The notes under the pieces were generated by a model that saw only the letters and a list, made by a program, of their open reading frames with translations, searched no databases and was not told the DNA's origin. Source: Meloidogyne chitwoodi (Eukaryota; Nematoda; Chromadorea; Rhabditida; Meloidogynidae). From it: DNA of 64,000 nt. The translations under genes were made by a program, and so were the position numbers. The stretch lies in NCBI GenBank assembly GCA_015183035.1, contig JACZZP010000017.1, positions 1,984,001 to 2,048,000 on the forward strand, read 5' to 3'. This document shows, piece after piece, positions 28,209 to 39,198 of this stretch (its first letter is position 1; the number at the start of each line of letters is the position of its first letter).

Positions 28209-30492
28209 ATGAATTTTCTTGGTAGTGCATTAACTACAATTAAACCAAGAAAGGATGACACTTTAATTGATCGTCTTAATTATTATTATACTTCAATGAT
28301 TATTATTGGATTATCTGTTACTTTAACTGTAAAAAATAATTTTTAAAATTTTTTTTAATTAAAAAATAAGGCAAAACAGTATGTAGGACAGCCAATTCAG
28401 TGCTGGGTGCCTCCAGAATTTTCACATGCATGGGAACAATATGCAGAAAATTATTGGTAAAAATAAATAAATTAATTAAATAAATTAAATTAAAAATAAA
28501 AAAGTTTTGTATACAATACTTATTGGGTAAAACCAGATGAACAAATCCCTCGTCCTATTGATGAAAGGTAATTTTATTTTATTATTTTTAAAATAATTTT
28601 TAGAGTAAATCGTCAATTATTTTATTATCAATGGGTACCATTTTTGATGGCTTTGGAAGCTGGATTTTTTTATTTTCCGGTAAAATAAATATAAAAAATT
28701 AATTAATTGATTTAAGGTCTTTTTTTGGTCAAAAACAAATAGAAAATCAGGAATAAATATTAAATTAATGATTGAACAAAAAGAAAGTGTACAAGAATGT
28801 GGAAGTGAAGTTAAATTTATTTAAAAATTAATTAAAAAAGTTTTAATAATTTTTAGAGCTCTGAAAGACTCAAAGCTGTCCACAAAGTAAGTCAACACAT
28901 TGAGGATGCATTTAAACTTTTACAATTGAGAAAAAGAAAAAATAATAGAAAAATTATTGGAAATAATATTTTTAAAATGGGAATATATGATGGAACTTAT
29001 TTAACCAAGTAACTTAATTTTTTAAATTACTAAATAATTTTTTTAAAGTTTATAAGCGGAAACGGCCCTTAACTTTTTTACTTTTTTGAAAATAACTTTT
29101 GAAATAATTAATCAAAAATTCTGAAATTTTTAGTGAAAGTAGATAACATTATAATAGATATTTACAAAAAATTTCAGAATTTTTGGTTAAACTGAAGGAA
29201 AGTTATGAGTGCGCGTCGAAACGTCCCATGCCTTTTATATTAAAGTTTAATTTTTTAAAAATTAAAAAAACATTTTAAAATATTTTAAAATTAATTTTAA
29301 ACGTTTTTAATTTTAAAATAAATTTTTTATTTATTTTAAAATGTTATTTAAATTTTTTAATAAATTTAATATTAATTTAAGCATGTATTTCATAACAAGA
29401 ATTTTGTATATTTTAAATATTATTGGACAAATACGAATTATGAATCATTTTCTTGGACAAAATGGTTAAAAATGTTTTTTTTTAATTAAAAAAAATATTT
29501 TTAAATAAATTTATTTAATTTCAGATTTATTTTGGGGTGCCCATATTTTATCTGATGTTATTAGAGGTAGAAATTGGGAATTAAGCGGAATTTTCCCACG
29601 TGTTGCACTATGTGATTTTACTGTAAAAATTATTATATTTTAATTTTAAATTAATTCTTTTAATTTTTAATGTCAAAAATGCCTATTTTGTATACAAAAA
29701 TGACAATTTTTGTTAGTTTTTTGTCAATAACTTGGGCAAAACAAAACCAAAAATTTTGAAATTTTTATAAAATGTAAATCAAACTATCGAAAATATCCAA
29801 GCAAAATTTTATGTCCATAGGTCTTAAATTAAGCAAATTATAAGCTCCCGACCAAACGTTACCTCTGCCTTAAACCGTCCTTTCTAATTAATTAAATTTA
29901 ACAGATTCGAACACTTTCAAATATTCAGCGTTATTCTATTCAATGTGTTTTAATGTTAAATATGGTAATTATTTTAAATAAAATTTTAAAAAATTATTAC
30001 TTTTTAAGTTTAACGAAAAAATATTTCTTTTCCTTTATTGGTGGCTTATTTTTGTTGGAGTATTAACTACAATTGATACATTTAAATGGATATTAAATAC
30101 AAGAATTTCTAATAGAAGAATTATTTATTTTCGAAAGTATTTGATAATTTTAAAATTTTTAATTATTTTTTTTTCAAGATTTATTTCATCGGTTACTAAA
30201 GAAGAGGAACACTTATTTAATGAATTTAGCAATAAAATGATTGGGGCAGATGGAACAATGCTTTTAATTATGCTTAGTACTAATGGAGGGGTAAATTTAA
30301 TTTATTTTTAATTAACAAAATAATTTTATTATTTAATTTAAGGAACTTTTTATTCAACAAATATTAAATATTCTTTGGCTAAATTATTTAAAATATTCAC
30401 AATTGCGTCAAGTAATGTTTTCCTCCCAAAAAGAAAATGCTTCAATTAATAATAGTTTTGAAAGTATTGAACAACTTTCTCATAAAAATTAA
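28209..30492 (+). CDS. inx: Innexin (gap-junction channel subunit)
   Basis: 12 exons: 28209-28328, 28371-28456, 28505-28567, 28604-28679, 28717-28809, 28857-29008, 29382-29464, 29525-29622, 29905-29964, 30009-30136, 30179-30290, 30343-30492; 406 aa, normal for the family. The signature [14 protein letters not shown] lies in the first extracellular loop with its second cysteine in [28 protein letters not shown] opens the second membrane helix, and four hydrophobic segments are present. The second extracellular loop contains FPRVALCDF. Family role: forms hexameric/octameric gap junctions and hemichannels in the plasma membrane. Introns 29009-29381 and 29623-29904 are enlarged by short imperfect inverted repeats. 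Which numbered innexin it matches is not resolved. Confidence 0.94.
29060..29230. repeat. Small foldback sequence in an innexin intron
   Basis: The arms caaaaattctgaaattttt (about 29121) and aaaaatttcagaatttttg (about 29168) are complementary, and flanking parts pair weakly. A related sequence without clear arms lies at 29690-29880 in a later intron, and another at 31405-31600. Confidence 0.5.
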
Positions 30493-32967
30493 AACAAGTT
30501 GTACAAAAACAGTATATGTTTAAATGTTTTGTTTGTTTTGAGTGTTGGTTAGATAATTCATGTGAATATTTAAATTAATCATTAATTCCGCCTGTTTCCG
30601 GTATTATTATCTTTAAAAATAATTCCGCCTGTTTTGTTTAATTAAAGTAAAAATAAGTATTACTTCAAAATCGTAAAAAACAAAAACTTTCTAGATTATT
30701 TTTGTTAAAAAATATATTTATTTTAAGTTTTATTGTTAGCTTAAGAAGAAACAAACAAACAAATATATTAAAAAAGCACAAAACAAACAAAACAATAATA
30801 ATACTATGTATTATATATATTTTTTAAAGCTTTAACCAATTCTTACAATAATATAAATATATATTGATTTTTAAATTTTTTTAAATAAAATTTTAAATAA
30901 TAATATTTTTTTGATTTTTAAAAGATAATTTACAATAAAATAAAAGGGAATCAACCTATGGTTTGTCTTTTCTCATCATTTTTATTAAATTAATTTTTAT
31001 TAATTCATTTTTATTAAATATTAATAATTAATATTAACCACAAAAATCACGAGAAAAAAAAATTATTTTTTTTTTCAATTATTGTATCAAACGGCCAACT
31101 AAGCAATAAAAGACACGTGAAAACGAATAAAAATGGTGCGGTTTAAAATAAAATTTTATATTATTTTATTAATTATATGCGTTGCATTTATTTCTCTTTT
31201 TTCCTTATTTATATCATTTTTGTTGTAAAAAATTGGGAGAAAAATTATTAATAAAAATATTTTTTGTAAATTTTATCAGTTATCTTTTTTTTTGATAATT
31301 TATTTTTTATATTTTATTTTACCTTCCTTTTTTATTAAAAATATTTTATTTTAATAAATTAAATATTTTATTAAAAAAAATTAATTTAATAATTAAAAAA
31401 TTGTTAAGGGAGTATGCCCTGAGGGTTTAAAATTTATATAATTGCGAAATTTATACATAGAGCTATGAAATTTTCTGTAGATATTCGTTAATTTATTATT
31501 TATATTGACCAAAAATTTCAAATTTTTTTGTTGAAAATTTCGAAAGTTATGTGAGTTTTTCGCTTGTTACTGACTACAAACTATAAATATTAATTCTCAT
31601 AACTAAATTTATTTTTTTTTAAAATTATTGGAATATAAAAAAATAATTATTTTTTTAATTATTTAAATTTTTAAAATTTTATTTTTAATAATAAAAAGAA
31701 TGTTTAAATAATGTATGCATTAAAGATAAAACCAGTCATCAAAAATAATGATCATTTTTATGATTATTATTTTTTCTTTCAATTTCTCATCTTTTCTATT
31801 CTAAAAGACATACATTTGGCAATATAAATATTTTAGTAAAATTGTTTTAAACAAATATTTGTTCAAATAATTTTATTTTTACAAGCAATTTGAGTATTGT
31901 ATGAGTGAACGCCGAATTTTATATCATTTTTATAGATAAAGCTTTAAATATAAATTAGGTATCATTCGATAGAGAATTGAATTCTCTACAAAATACTAAT
32001 AAATCAAAATTTTTAATTTTAAATTAAAAAAAGTTGTGGCTGAAAAACATTGAAAAATGACTAAAAACGCTAATTTTTCGCTCTTAACTATTTTTCTTTT
32101 GAAAATAAATTTAAGAAATTAAGTTTATTTTATAGAAAATTTAATTTTCTATAAAATAATACTAATTTTTTAAAAAAAAGTTTAGCCATTAAAAAGTTGC
32201 AGAAGTTGGCGTTTAATTCCTTCCAATACTCAAAAAGGCTTAAAAACCGTTAAAAATACAATAAATGAATCACCAAAATTTCAAAAAAAAATGGTTAAAG
32301 CATTAAAAAAGCAGCTTTTAACAAAAAATTAAAGAAATAAATATGAATGAATTATTTGTTTACTTTTCACTAACTTTCCAATAAATATTTATGCATAAAT
32401 ATAACAACTATTTTTCTATTTTTATTTAAATTATCAAAGCTATTTTTATTTAAAAAATATTATTTATTAAAAATATTTTAAAATAAATAAAAAACAATTT
32501 CGCTATCAGTTCTTGACTTTTTCCTAATATGCACCCCACCACTTTTTTAAAGGAAGATTTAACCAATAAATTTATTAATTTAAAGGCATTAATCTTCTGG
32601 TGGCGGTCAAATGAGTGTTCATATAGGAAATATGTTAAGGATAGCTAGCGTTTTTAAATTAAACTTTTTTTAATTTAAATTTGTTGAATTAATTAAATAT
32701 AAAATAAACTTGAATCTTATTTTTATTTTATTATGATAATAATTATTATTTTTTGCTTTTAAAAATAAATCCGCCTGTTTTTGCTTTTGAAAATAAATCC
32801 GCCTGTTTTTGCTTTTTAAAAATTAAACCAATAAAAATAATTAATATTGTTAAAATATATGTAAATTAATTGTTATAATTTACTAGATTACTAATAGCTA
32901 TATTAATTAATAGAAGAGTGGGGATATTTAATAAAAAGGGGATTAATTTCTTGAGTAATACTAATTT
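30493..32967. other. Intergenic region between innexin and an unrecognised gene
   Basis: 2.5 kb of AT-rich DNA, with both flanking genes pointing into it. It contains CCGCCTG words, a possible foldback at 31960-32175 (attcgatagagaattgaattct and attttctataaaat) and a related sequence at 31405-31600. A 31-codon hydrophobic frame at 31133-31228 was not accepted as a gene. The segment 32590-32645 is less AT-rich than its surroundings and unexplained. Confidence 0.5.
31960..32175. mobile_element. Imperfect foldback element, TTCGATAGAGAA family
   Basis: The left arm cattcgatagagaattgaat begins near 31964, and the right arm ttttatagaaaatttaattt is near 32130. Outer ends are degraded. It shares the arm word with elements at 25985 and 26670. 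Confidence 0.45.
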
Positions 32968-34335
32968 TTATAATTTTTCTAATTCAAGTACTTCACCAAT
33001 AAGAATTAACAAATTACGCTGCACAGATACTTCAAATTGATTAACACCATTTTTTAGATTTGTCCTTTTCTTAACATCTTTTAACTTACAATGTTCCATT
33101 TTTATATTTTTGAGACGTTGTTCAGGAAGTTTTTGTTTTCCATATAACCATTCGGCGCAAAGATTAATATAAAAGTTGCTTAATTCAGAGAAAACAATAT
33201 GAGAAGGATTGTGAACATGAATATTTAAATTTGATTCAAGTTTTTGTTTCTTATACGGTTTAATTAAAACTTGTTTTGCTTGAAATGCAATATGTTGGAG
33301 AGAATACAAGAGTTTGAGAACATTAGAAGCTTCATTTTTATACTAAAATATATTTATTAATTTTTTATTAATAATTCCGACTGTTTTATTTAAAATAATA
33401 ATTCCGCCTGTTTTACTTAATTTTATTTAAAAAACAATTCAGCCTGTTTTCTTTTTATTTTTACAATTAATTGTTTTAATATACCTTTTTGTGTGTTTTC
33501 ATTGTATTACTATTTACATTAACATCATCATAATTAAATACGAAAACATTTCATATAACGTATAAGCTTTACTATATACATTATATAAATAAATACGTTT
33601 AGTTTCTAAATCATCCAACTCATTTTCAGAACATAATTTACGGCGTTTATTATTTTTATTTAAATTATTATTATATTTATTATTTAAACATTCACTCTCT
33701 TTTTTATCCAAACAATTAAAAAGAATTTTTCTATCCTTTAGAAATGTATCCAAATTCTTTATAATTGAATTTGTTGTGAGAAAGGTAAATGTTGAAGCAT
33801 CATGAAAATTAACTGAATTTAGTTCAACCCATTTTTTTGAATTATAATACCACCATACAAAATTGTTCAACTCTGATTTTAAAAAAAAAAAATTAAAAAT
33901 AAATGAATGTTTAAAAATAATTCCGCCTGTTTTTCATTTATTAAAATATTTCTGCCTGTTTTTTATTTATTAAAATATTACCATTTGTAGAAATATTTAA
34001 AGGTGGTTTATGTTTGGAATTACTACTACTACTTTCAGCAATATTTTCCAAACTTTCAACACTTGCATATTTTAATAAATTAATAAATTGTTTAGATTCA
34101 TTAATTAAACTATTCCAACAATTGATAAAAATTTGTTGACGTTCACCTGCCTTTTTTACATTTTCTTTAAATATTTCCAAAAAAATATGAAAAGGAAATA
34201 AAATAGAATCTTCATATTTATTATTCTTATTATTAATCGTTTTATCCTCATTAAGAAAATAATTTAAATAAATTTGATAATTTTTTATAAATTGATTTTG
34301 TACTTCAATTTGGGTATTTATTTTATTTAAAAGAT
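32968..34335 (-). CDS. Unrecognised protein, 5' exon not identified
   Basis: Four exons in one frame: 34335-33982, 33872-33560, 33509-33485 (25 nt), 33342-32968, giving 354 residues to the TAA at 32968. The first exon here starts in phase 1 after an acceptor (TTTTTTACAG), so at least one upstream coding exon is missing; no convincing ATG exon was found up to 34620. The protein is Asn/Lys/Leu-rich and looks cytosolic or nuclear, without signal peptide or membrane segments. It has a basic patch (NKNNKRRK) and a Trp/Tyr cluster (VWWYYNSKKWVEL). No family recognised. The intron between 33559 and 33510 was placed by the 50-bp GT..AG that keeps the frame open. Confidence 0.6.
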
Positions 34336-35402
34336 CTGTAAAAAAATAATAATTAAATTAAATAAATTACTTAAAATAATAATTCAATTAATTTTTATTA
34401 ATTAAAAAATAATTTAATTAATTTTATTAATAATAATAAAAGGAAGAGCACAATGTTCCTTACACACTACTAGCAATGTTCCTTACACACCACAACAACT
34501 TTTATTGTTTTTCTCTTATTTTTTTTTCAAATTTAATTTCATTTTAATTTTAAAAATTATATAAAAATTACATTCTCTTTTTTCTTTCTTATCCGAACAT
34601 TGGCAAATTAAAAAGTATTGAATTAATAAAAATAAAATAAATATTTTAATAAAATACATTTTTAATATTTTTATTTAATTAATAAATTTAATTAATTAAT
34701 ATAAAAAATAAAAAAATAAATAAAAAGTATATTATTTTTATTTATAAAAAATAATATGTATTTTAAAAGTCAGATAATTATGAAATTTATTAGACATTAA
34801 ATATGTACTTTTTATTTTTTAAATTATGTAATATGTGATGAAATAATTCAAAAATATTTTTATTAAATTTTATTAAGGCAATTTAAACTTTAAAATTAAA
34901 TTATTTAAATTATATTAATTAATTTTAAAATTCTCAATTTAAAAAAACTGCGCGTATTTGAAACATAAAATTACCGGTCGGGAGTGAAACGGGAAAACCG
35001 GAAAGTTCGGGATTTCATACCTTTATCTTCAACAAAGTCGGGAAAGAGGCCAGGATTTGTTTCTCTGTTCTTTAATAAATAAATAAATTAATTAAAGAGT
35101 TGTTATCTCTGTAAAGGTCTATTTCGGTGCAGAAATTAAAATTTTTAATTTATTTAAAATTAAATAAAAAAATTATTTTAATATTAATCTAACAATAAGT
35201 TTAAATAATTTGGGTTTACACATTTTTTAATTATATTAATTTATAAAAATATAAATAATTTAAAAATATTTATCAAAATAGTTATATTAATATGTGCATA
35301 TGTCTAATAAAATTAATTAAATAATCTAATAAAAATCAAATAAATTTTTAAATCCCATTTTTAAATAAAATATCGTTCTCTTCCTATTCCATAAATTCAC
35401 TT
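34336..35402. other. Intergenic region with a local GC-richer island
   Basis: Contains a short direct repeat of GTTCCTTACACAC (34456 and 34479) and a GC-richer stretch at about 34970-35050 with repeated cggga/ccgg words. Neither matches a known element. The missing 5' exon of the gene at 32968-34335 may lie here. Confidence 0.4.
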
Positions 35403-37172
35403 CTACTCATCTACTTTTTCCTAAAAAAAATTAAAATTATTTTTTTAAATTTAATTTATTATTTTACCTTATCTTTACCCTCTCCTTTTTCTTCATTTTT
35501 AACCTCTTTTTTCGGTTTTTTTTCCTTAAAAATTTGTCTACAAAAAGGGCAATTTTTCTTTCCCATTCCCCAATGTGGAGCAAAACATTTTAAATGGAAT
35601 TGGTGATTACAAGGTTGTAAAGTAACAATTTGTTCAATATTTCCGAGGCTAGGAATATATTCTTCTAAACATATGGAACAAAGAAATTTTCGAGGACTTA
35701 AAAATTGATTAAGTGGAGAATCTGGTGTTGATATCTTAAATTTTTTTAAATTAAATAATTAAATTAAATCAGGCACAGTCTATCGTTGGCAAGGGCCATC
35801 TGAGCGCCAACCATCATAACAAATGAACGAGTAGGTATTTTTAGGTGTTTTTGGTACCATTGGATAGAGTAAAAAATTTGCTACAAAATTCTAAAAAACC
35901 AAAATTTTTTGAAAATTATAAAAAAAGTTATAGTTCAAAAACATGCAAATAAATAGAATTGTTGAAAAAGTGTAGGTATTTTGACTATAACTTTTTTTTT
36001 AAATTTTCAAAAATTTTTGTTTTTTTTTTGCCATTTTGTAGCAAATTTTTTACTCTATCCAATGGTACCATAAACACCTAAAAATATCTATTCGTTAATT
36101 TGTTATGTTGGTTGGCGCTCAAATGGCCTATTGCTCTCGGTAGGCCATCCATCTCCTTTTATATTTCATTTAATTTAAATAAAAAATATTTAATTTTTTA
36201 CATGAGTTCTCCATGTTAATTCATTGATAACAGCTTTTATTTCGATAGGCATGATCGATTCCATCTCTTGACCCTGCGCAACGTCTTCCATAGTAATATT
36301 AATATTTTGAAGATGGGGTGACTGTGGAGGGCTTGGAATATGTAAAGTTGAGGGAGAAGGGTCTTGAGGATGATCTGATTGGAATATTTGATGAGTAGAA
36401 GGGAATATGGGATGAGTAGAAGGGTCATGAGGATGAGGTGATTGTGGAGGGCTTGGGGCAAATTCAAGTTGAAGATAACGGGAAAATGAGGGAGGGTTTC
36501 CAAGTCGAATAGTAGGGCTGTGAGGAGTAGGACTTTGAGGGGTGGGACTTGGAAGACTGTGACTCTGAGAAGTAGGGCTGTGAGGAGTAGGACTCTGAGG
36601 GGTGGGACTCAAAGGAGGACTGTGACTCTGATGGCTAGGACTCAAAGAAGGAGTAGAACTCTGAGATGTAGGACTTGAAAGGCCAGATGACGGGGAAGTA
36701 TTCATACGACTAGAAAATTGAACAAAAGCCTCTTTGACTCTTTCCTCCTGGTCAACGCCCATTTCCACGCCTATTAAATCGTCACGTTTAAAGAAACGGA
36801 AAGCTTGTTCAACCCATTCTTTTCGAGTCTTTTCTTGCTAAAAATAAAAATAATTTTAAAAATAATTTTATTATATTTTTTTTACGCTGATAAGTTGATT
36901 ACTTGCAGCATTTCTTAATCTTGTTACAACAGATAATCTTGTACCTAAAATATCCCAATGTCTACTTCTTCGTGGGGGAGAACGACTTCGTTCTCTTACA
37001 ACATTTTCTTCTTCTTCTTGAGGTAATTGTGAACCTTCTTTTATAGATTTTAAAAAATAAAAAAATAAAATATTCTACCTTCATCCATTCCATTCACATA
37101 AAAAACCAAAAATAATAATAAAATTGAAAAAAAAATAAAATAAAATTTTTTTAAATTTAATTTTGCTAGCAT
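35403..37172 (-). CDS. RING-H2 protein with N-terminal signal anchor and Ser/Pro-rich middle
   Basis: Exons 37172-37079, 37037-36886, 36837-36202, 35734-35468, 35420-35403; 388 aa. An N-terminal hydrophobic stretch (FYFIFFSILLLFLVFYVNG) is a signal peptide or anchor. A basic Arg/Ser stretch follows (RERSRSPPRRSR), then a long Ser/Pro/Thr/His-rich region made of imperfect SPTPQSP and SPTPHSP repeats. The C-terminal RING-H2 finger reads CSICLEEY..CNHQFHLKC..CPFCRQIF, and the tail is Lys/Glu-rich. Family knowledge: RING-H2 proteins usually act as E3 ubiquitin ligases. A 364-bp foldback element occupies the intron before the RING exon. The last exon is only six codons, including the stop. Confidence 0.82.
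35780..36143. mobile_element. Foldback (long inverted repeat) element in RING gene intron
   Basis: The two halves are near-complementary over most of their length: ggccat.tgagcgccaacca / tggttggcgctcaaatggcc at the ends, then tttttaggtgttt.tggtac, then attggatagagtaaaaaatt and its complement. The centre is about 35960. Ends continue weakly to ctatcg/cggtag. Together with the elements at 25985, 26670 and 31960 it shares a GATAGAGtAAAt-type arm word. No target-site duplication could be defined. Confidence 0.65.
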
Positions 37173-37551
37173 TTTATTTTATAAAAATTAAAAAAAATAA
37201 ATTATTTTTTTTTAATGAAAAACTAAAAAAAATTAAAAAATAATCTCGAATATATATTAAATTAATTCATGTGAATTTTTAGACTTAATAAGGCATTGAA
37301 AAATTAAAAAATTAAAACACTCAATCTCTCTCTCTCTTTTTCATTTTTGTTTTATTTGCGGCATTATACTCTTTAATTATTTTTTTATTTTTAAATTTCC
37401 GATTAATTAATTATTTCGAAAGTAACCGACAAATAGCGCCCTTCACATGCCCTTTTAATTATTTCGAAATTGTTTAATCTTTTTTATTTATTATTTTATT
37501 TCGAAATAGTTAAATTTGTTAAATTAATTTTTTAATTTTTTTCGTTTTCTT
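37173..37551. other. Short intergenic stretch
   Basis: AT-rich spacer between the RING gene start and the stop of a small secreted-protein gene. It holds a ctctctctct run near 37325 and two att..tcgaaat words near 37420-37505. Nothing else recognised. Confidence 0.4.
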
Positions 37552-37981
37552 TTACTGATAATAATCTCCAGGACAAGGTGTTGTAGTTGAGGGCAATTGC
37601 TAAAAAAATAAAAATTATTTTTTTAATAATATGGTCAAAAAACCTCTTCTTCTTCTTCAGGAGGTTCTTCAGCTGCCTAAAAATAAAAATAATAATATTT
37701 TCCCTCAGAAAAATTAAAAAATACCGCCTAAATATAAAGGGAGGGAAAGTATTAATTTAATTTATATTACCTAATTATTTTTAAATTTATTTATTTTTAA
37801 TTTAAAAATATTTATTTTTTACTTTATCCATAGATAAAAGTTGCCCTTGTTGCATTCCTAAACATACAGTTCTTATTGCTTCAGGTGCTTCATTACAATC
37901 TGACTTGAATATTCCAGCAAAAGAATAATTTATTAAAAAAATTATAATTAATATAATAAATATTTTTGTAGTAAAATACAT
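37552..37981 (-). CDS. Small secreted protein with tyrosinase-type N-terminal motif
   Basis: Exons 37981-37823, 37676-37644, 37599-37552; 79 aa. The N-terminus is a clear signal peptide (IFIILIIIFLINYSFA). It is followed by DCNEAPEAIRTVCLGM, the same C-x-x-APx(5-6)-x-C pattern that opens the mature part of the neighbouring tyrosinases ([14 protein letters not shown] in A, DCNTAPPDLKKTC in B, NCSEAPNKAKQIMC in D). Then comes an acidic run (EEPPEEEEE) and the ending TTTPCPGDYYQ. No copper-binding domain is present. It looks like a tyrosinase remnant or a repurposed propeptide and is the left-most member of the cluster. Function unknown; a role outside the cell is inferred from the signal peptide. 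Confidence 0.62.
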
Positions 37982-39198
37982 TTTTTTTAATTCTCTTTAA
38001 ATTTTTTATTAAAAATTTAAAAATTAAAAAAAAATAAAAATTTAGAAAAACTTAAATTTATTTAAAAAAATTATTTTATACACTCAATTAAATTAATTAA
38101 ATAAAGTAATATTTTAAAATTATTGAAATAAACTTTCTTTTCCCTCAACAAGGGTTATTGACGTAAATTTAAAGGTGTTTAAATAATAATTTAAATTTTT
38201 TTTAAATTTATTAAAAATTAAATTAAAAAAAAGCGCTGGCTAAAATTAAAATAAATGTTTGATTAGCTAAAAAATAAAAATTAATTTATACGGAAGGTGG
38301 TAAAAATTTGTAAAAAATTGAAACAAATCAATACTTAAAATTGGGAACCAGAATATAAAAAAATAAAAAAATAATAGAAAAATACCACATTTAAAAATTA
38401 TAATTTTAAAATAATAATATCTGTAATTATTTTTTAAATTTTAGTTTATATTTTTATCTAAATTTTAAAAAAAGTTATGATAAAATAAGTAAATGTAGTA
38501 GTAAGGGGTAATTGTTGTGGACAAAGAGAGGCAGAGAGTGCAGAGTAAGTTAACTTTCTCTCTTTTCTTTATTTTACTTCTTTTATTTAAATATCATTTT
38601 ATTTATTTTTTTAATAATTGTGTTGATTTTGTTTTAATTTAATTTTAATTTAAATTAATAAAAATTGTTGATTTATATAAGTCCATTATAATTATATAAT
38701 ATTCATAACTATATAGGTTTTTTTAAATTTTTTCTCTCCACTACAAAAAATAAAGTAATCAAAATTTTTTAGTTAATAAAATTTTAGTTCATCAATTGAC
38801 GAATAACACAAAAACTTAAATAATTAAACGCAGAGTAAATATAAATAGATATTTTAAATTTTAGGACTTGGAAAATACTTTAAAAGTCAAAATAGTATGT
38901 TTATAAAAATTATTATTGTTATACTTTATGAATTATACAAAAATAATTTTATTAAAATATTAAAAAAATACAAAAAAACATTTCTATAACACTCAGACTT
39001 GATATTAATAATTAAACACAATGTTTAAGGTAAACATTTATTTATCATATTTTTACATTTAAATAAAATATAGTAATTAAATAATTTTATCGATATAAAT
39101 TCTTTTGTAAATTGATAATATATAATAAAATATTTTTAATTAATTTTGTTAAAATTTTTGTTTAAAATTATTTAATTTATATAATTTATCATTATTTT
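37982..39198. other. Intergenic region with left copy of a long inverted repeat
   Basis: Contains the left arm (about 38430-38676) of an inverted repeat whose other arm is at 43285-43525, on the far side of tyrosinase gene A. The rest is AT-rich with no exon-like frame. Confidence 0.55.
38430..38676 (+). repeat. Left arm of inverted repeat flanking tyrosinase A
   Basis: A 78-bp core at about 38517-38594 is identical to the reverse complement of 43357-43434. The match extends with a few differences to about 245 bp. A diagnostic word is GCAGAGAGTGCAGAGTAAGT. Shorter relatives occur at about 40758-40795 (intron of gene A) and 48105-48140. Confidence 0.8.

Noticed and set aside
31133..31228. 31-codon hydrophobic frame starting MVRFKIKFYI
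   Set aside because: Too short, no following exon found; could be a first exon but cannot be supported.
35780..36143. Target-site duplication around the RING-intron foldback
   Set aside because: Flanks compared on both sides gave no convincing direct repeat.
36237..36503. Second minus-strand frame (88 codons) in the RING gene
   Set aside because: Shadow of the Ser/Pro-rich exon in another frame.
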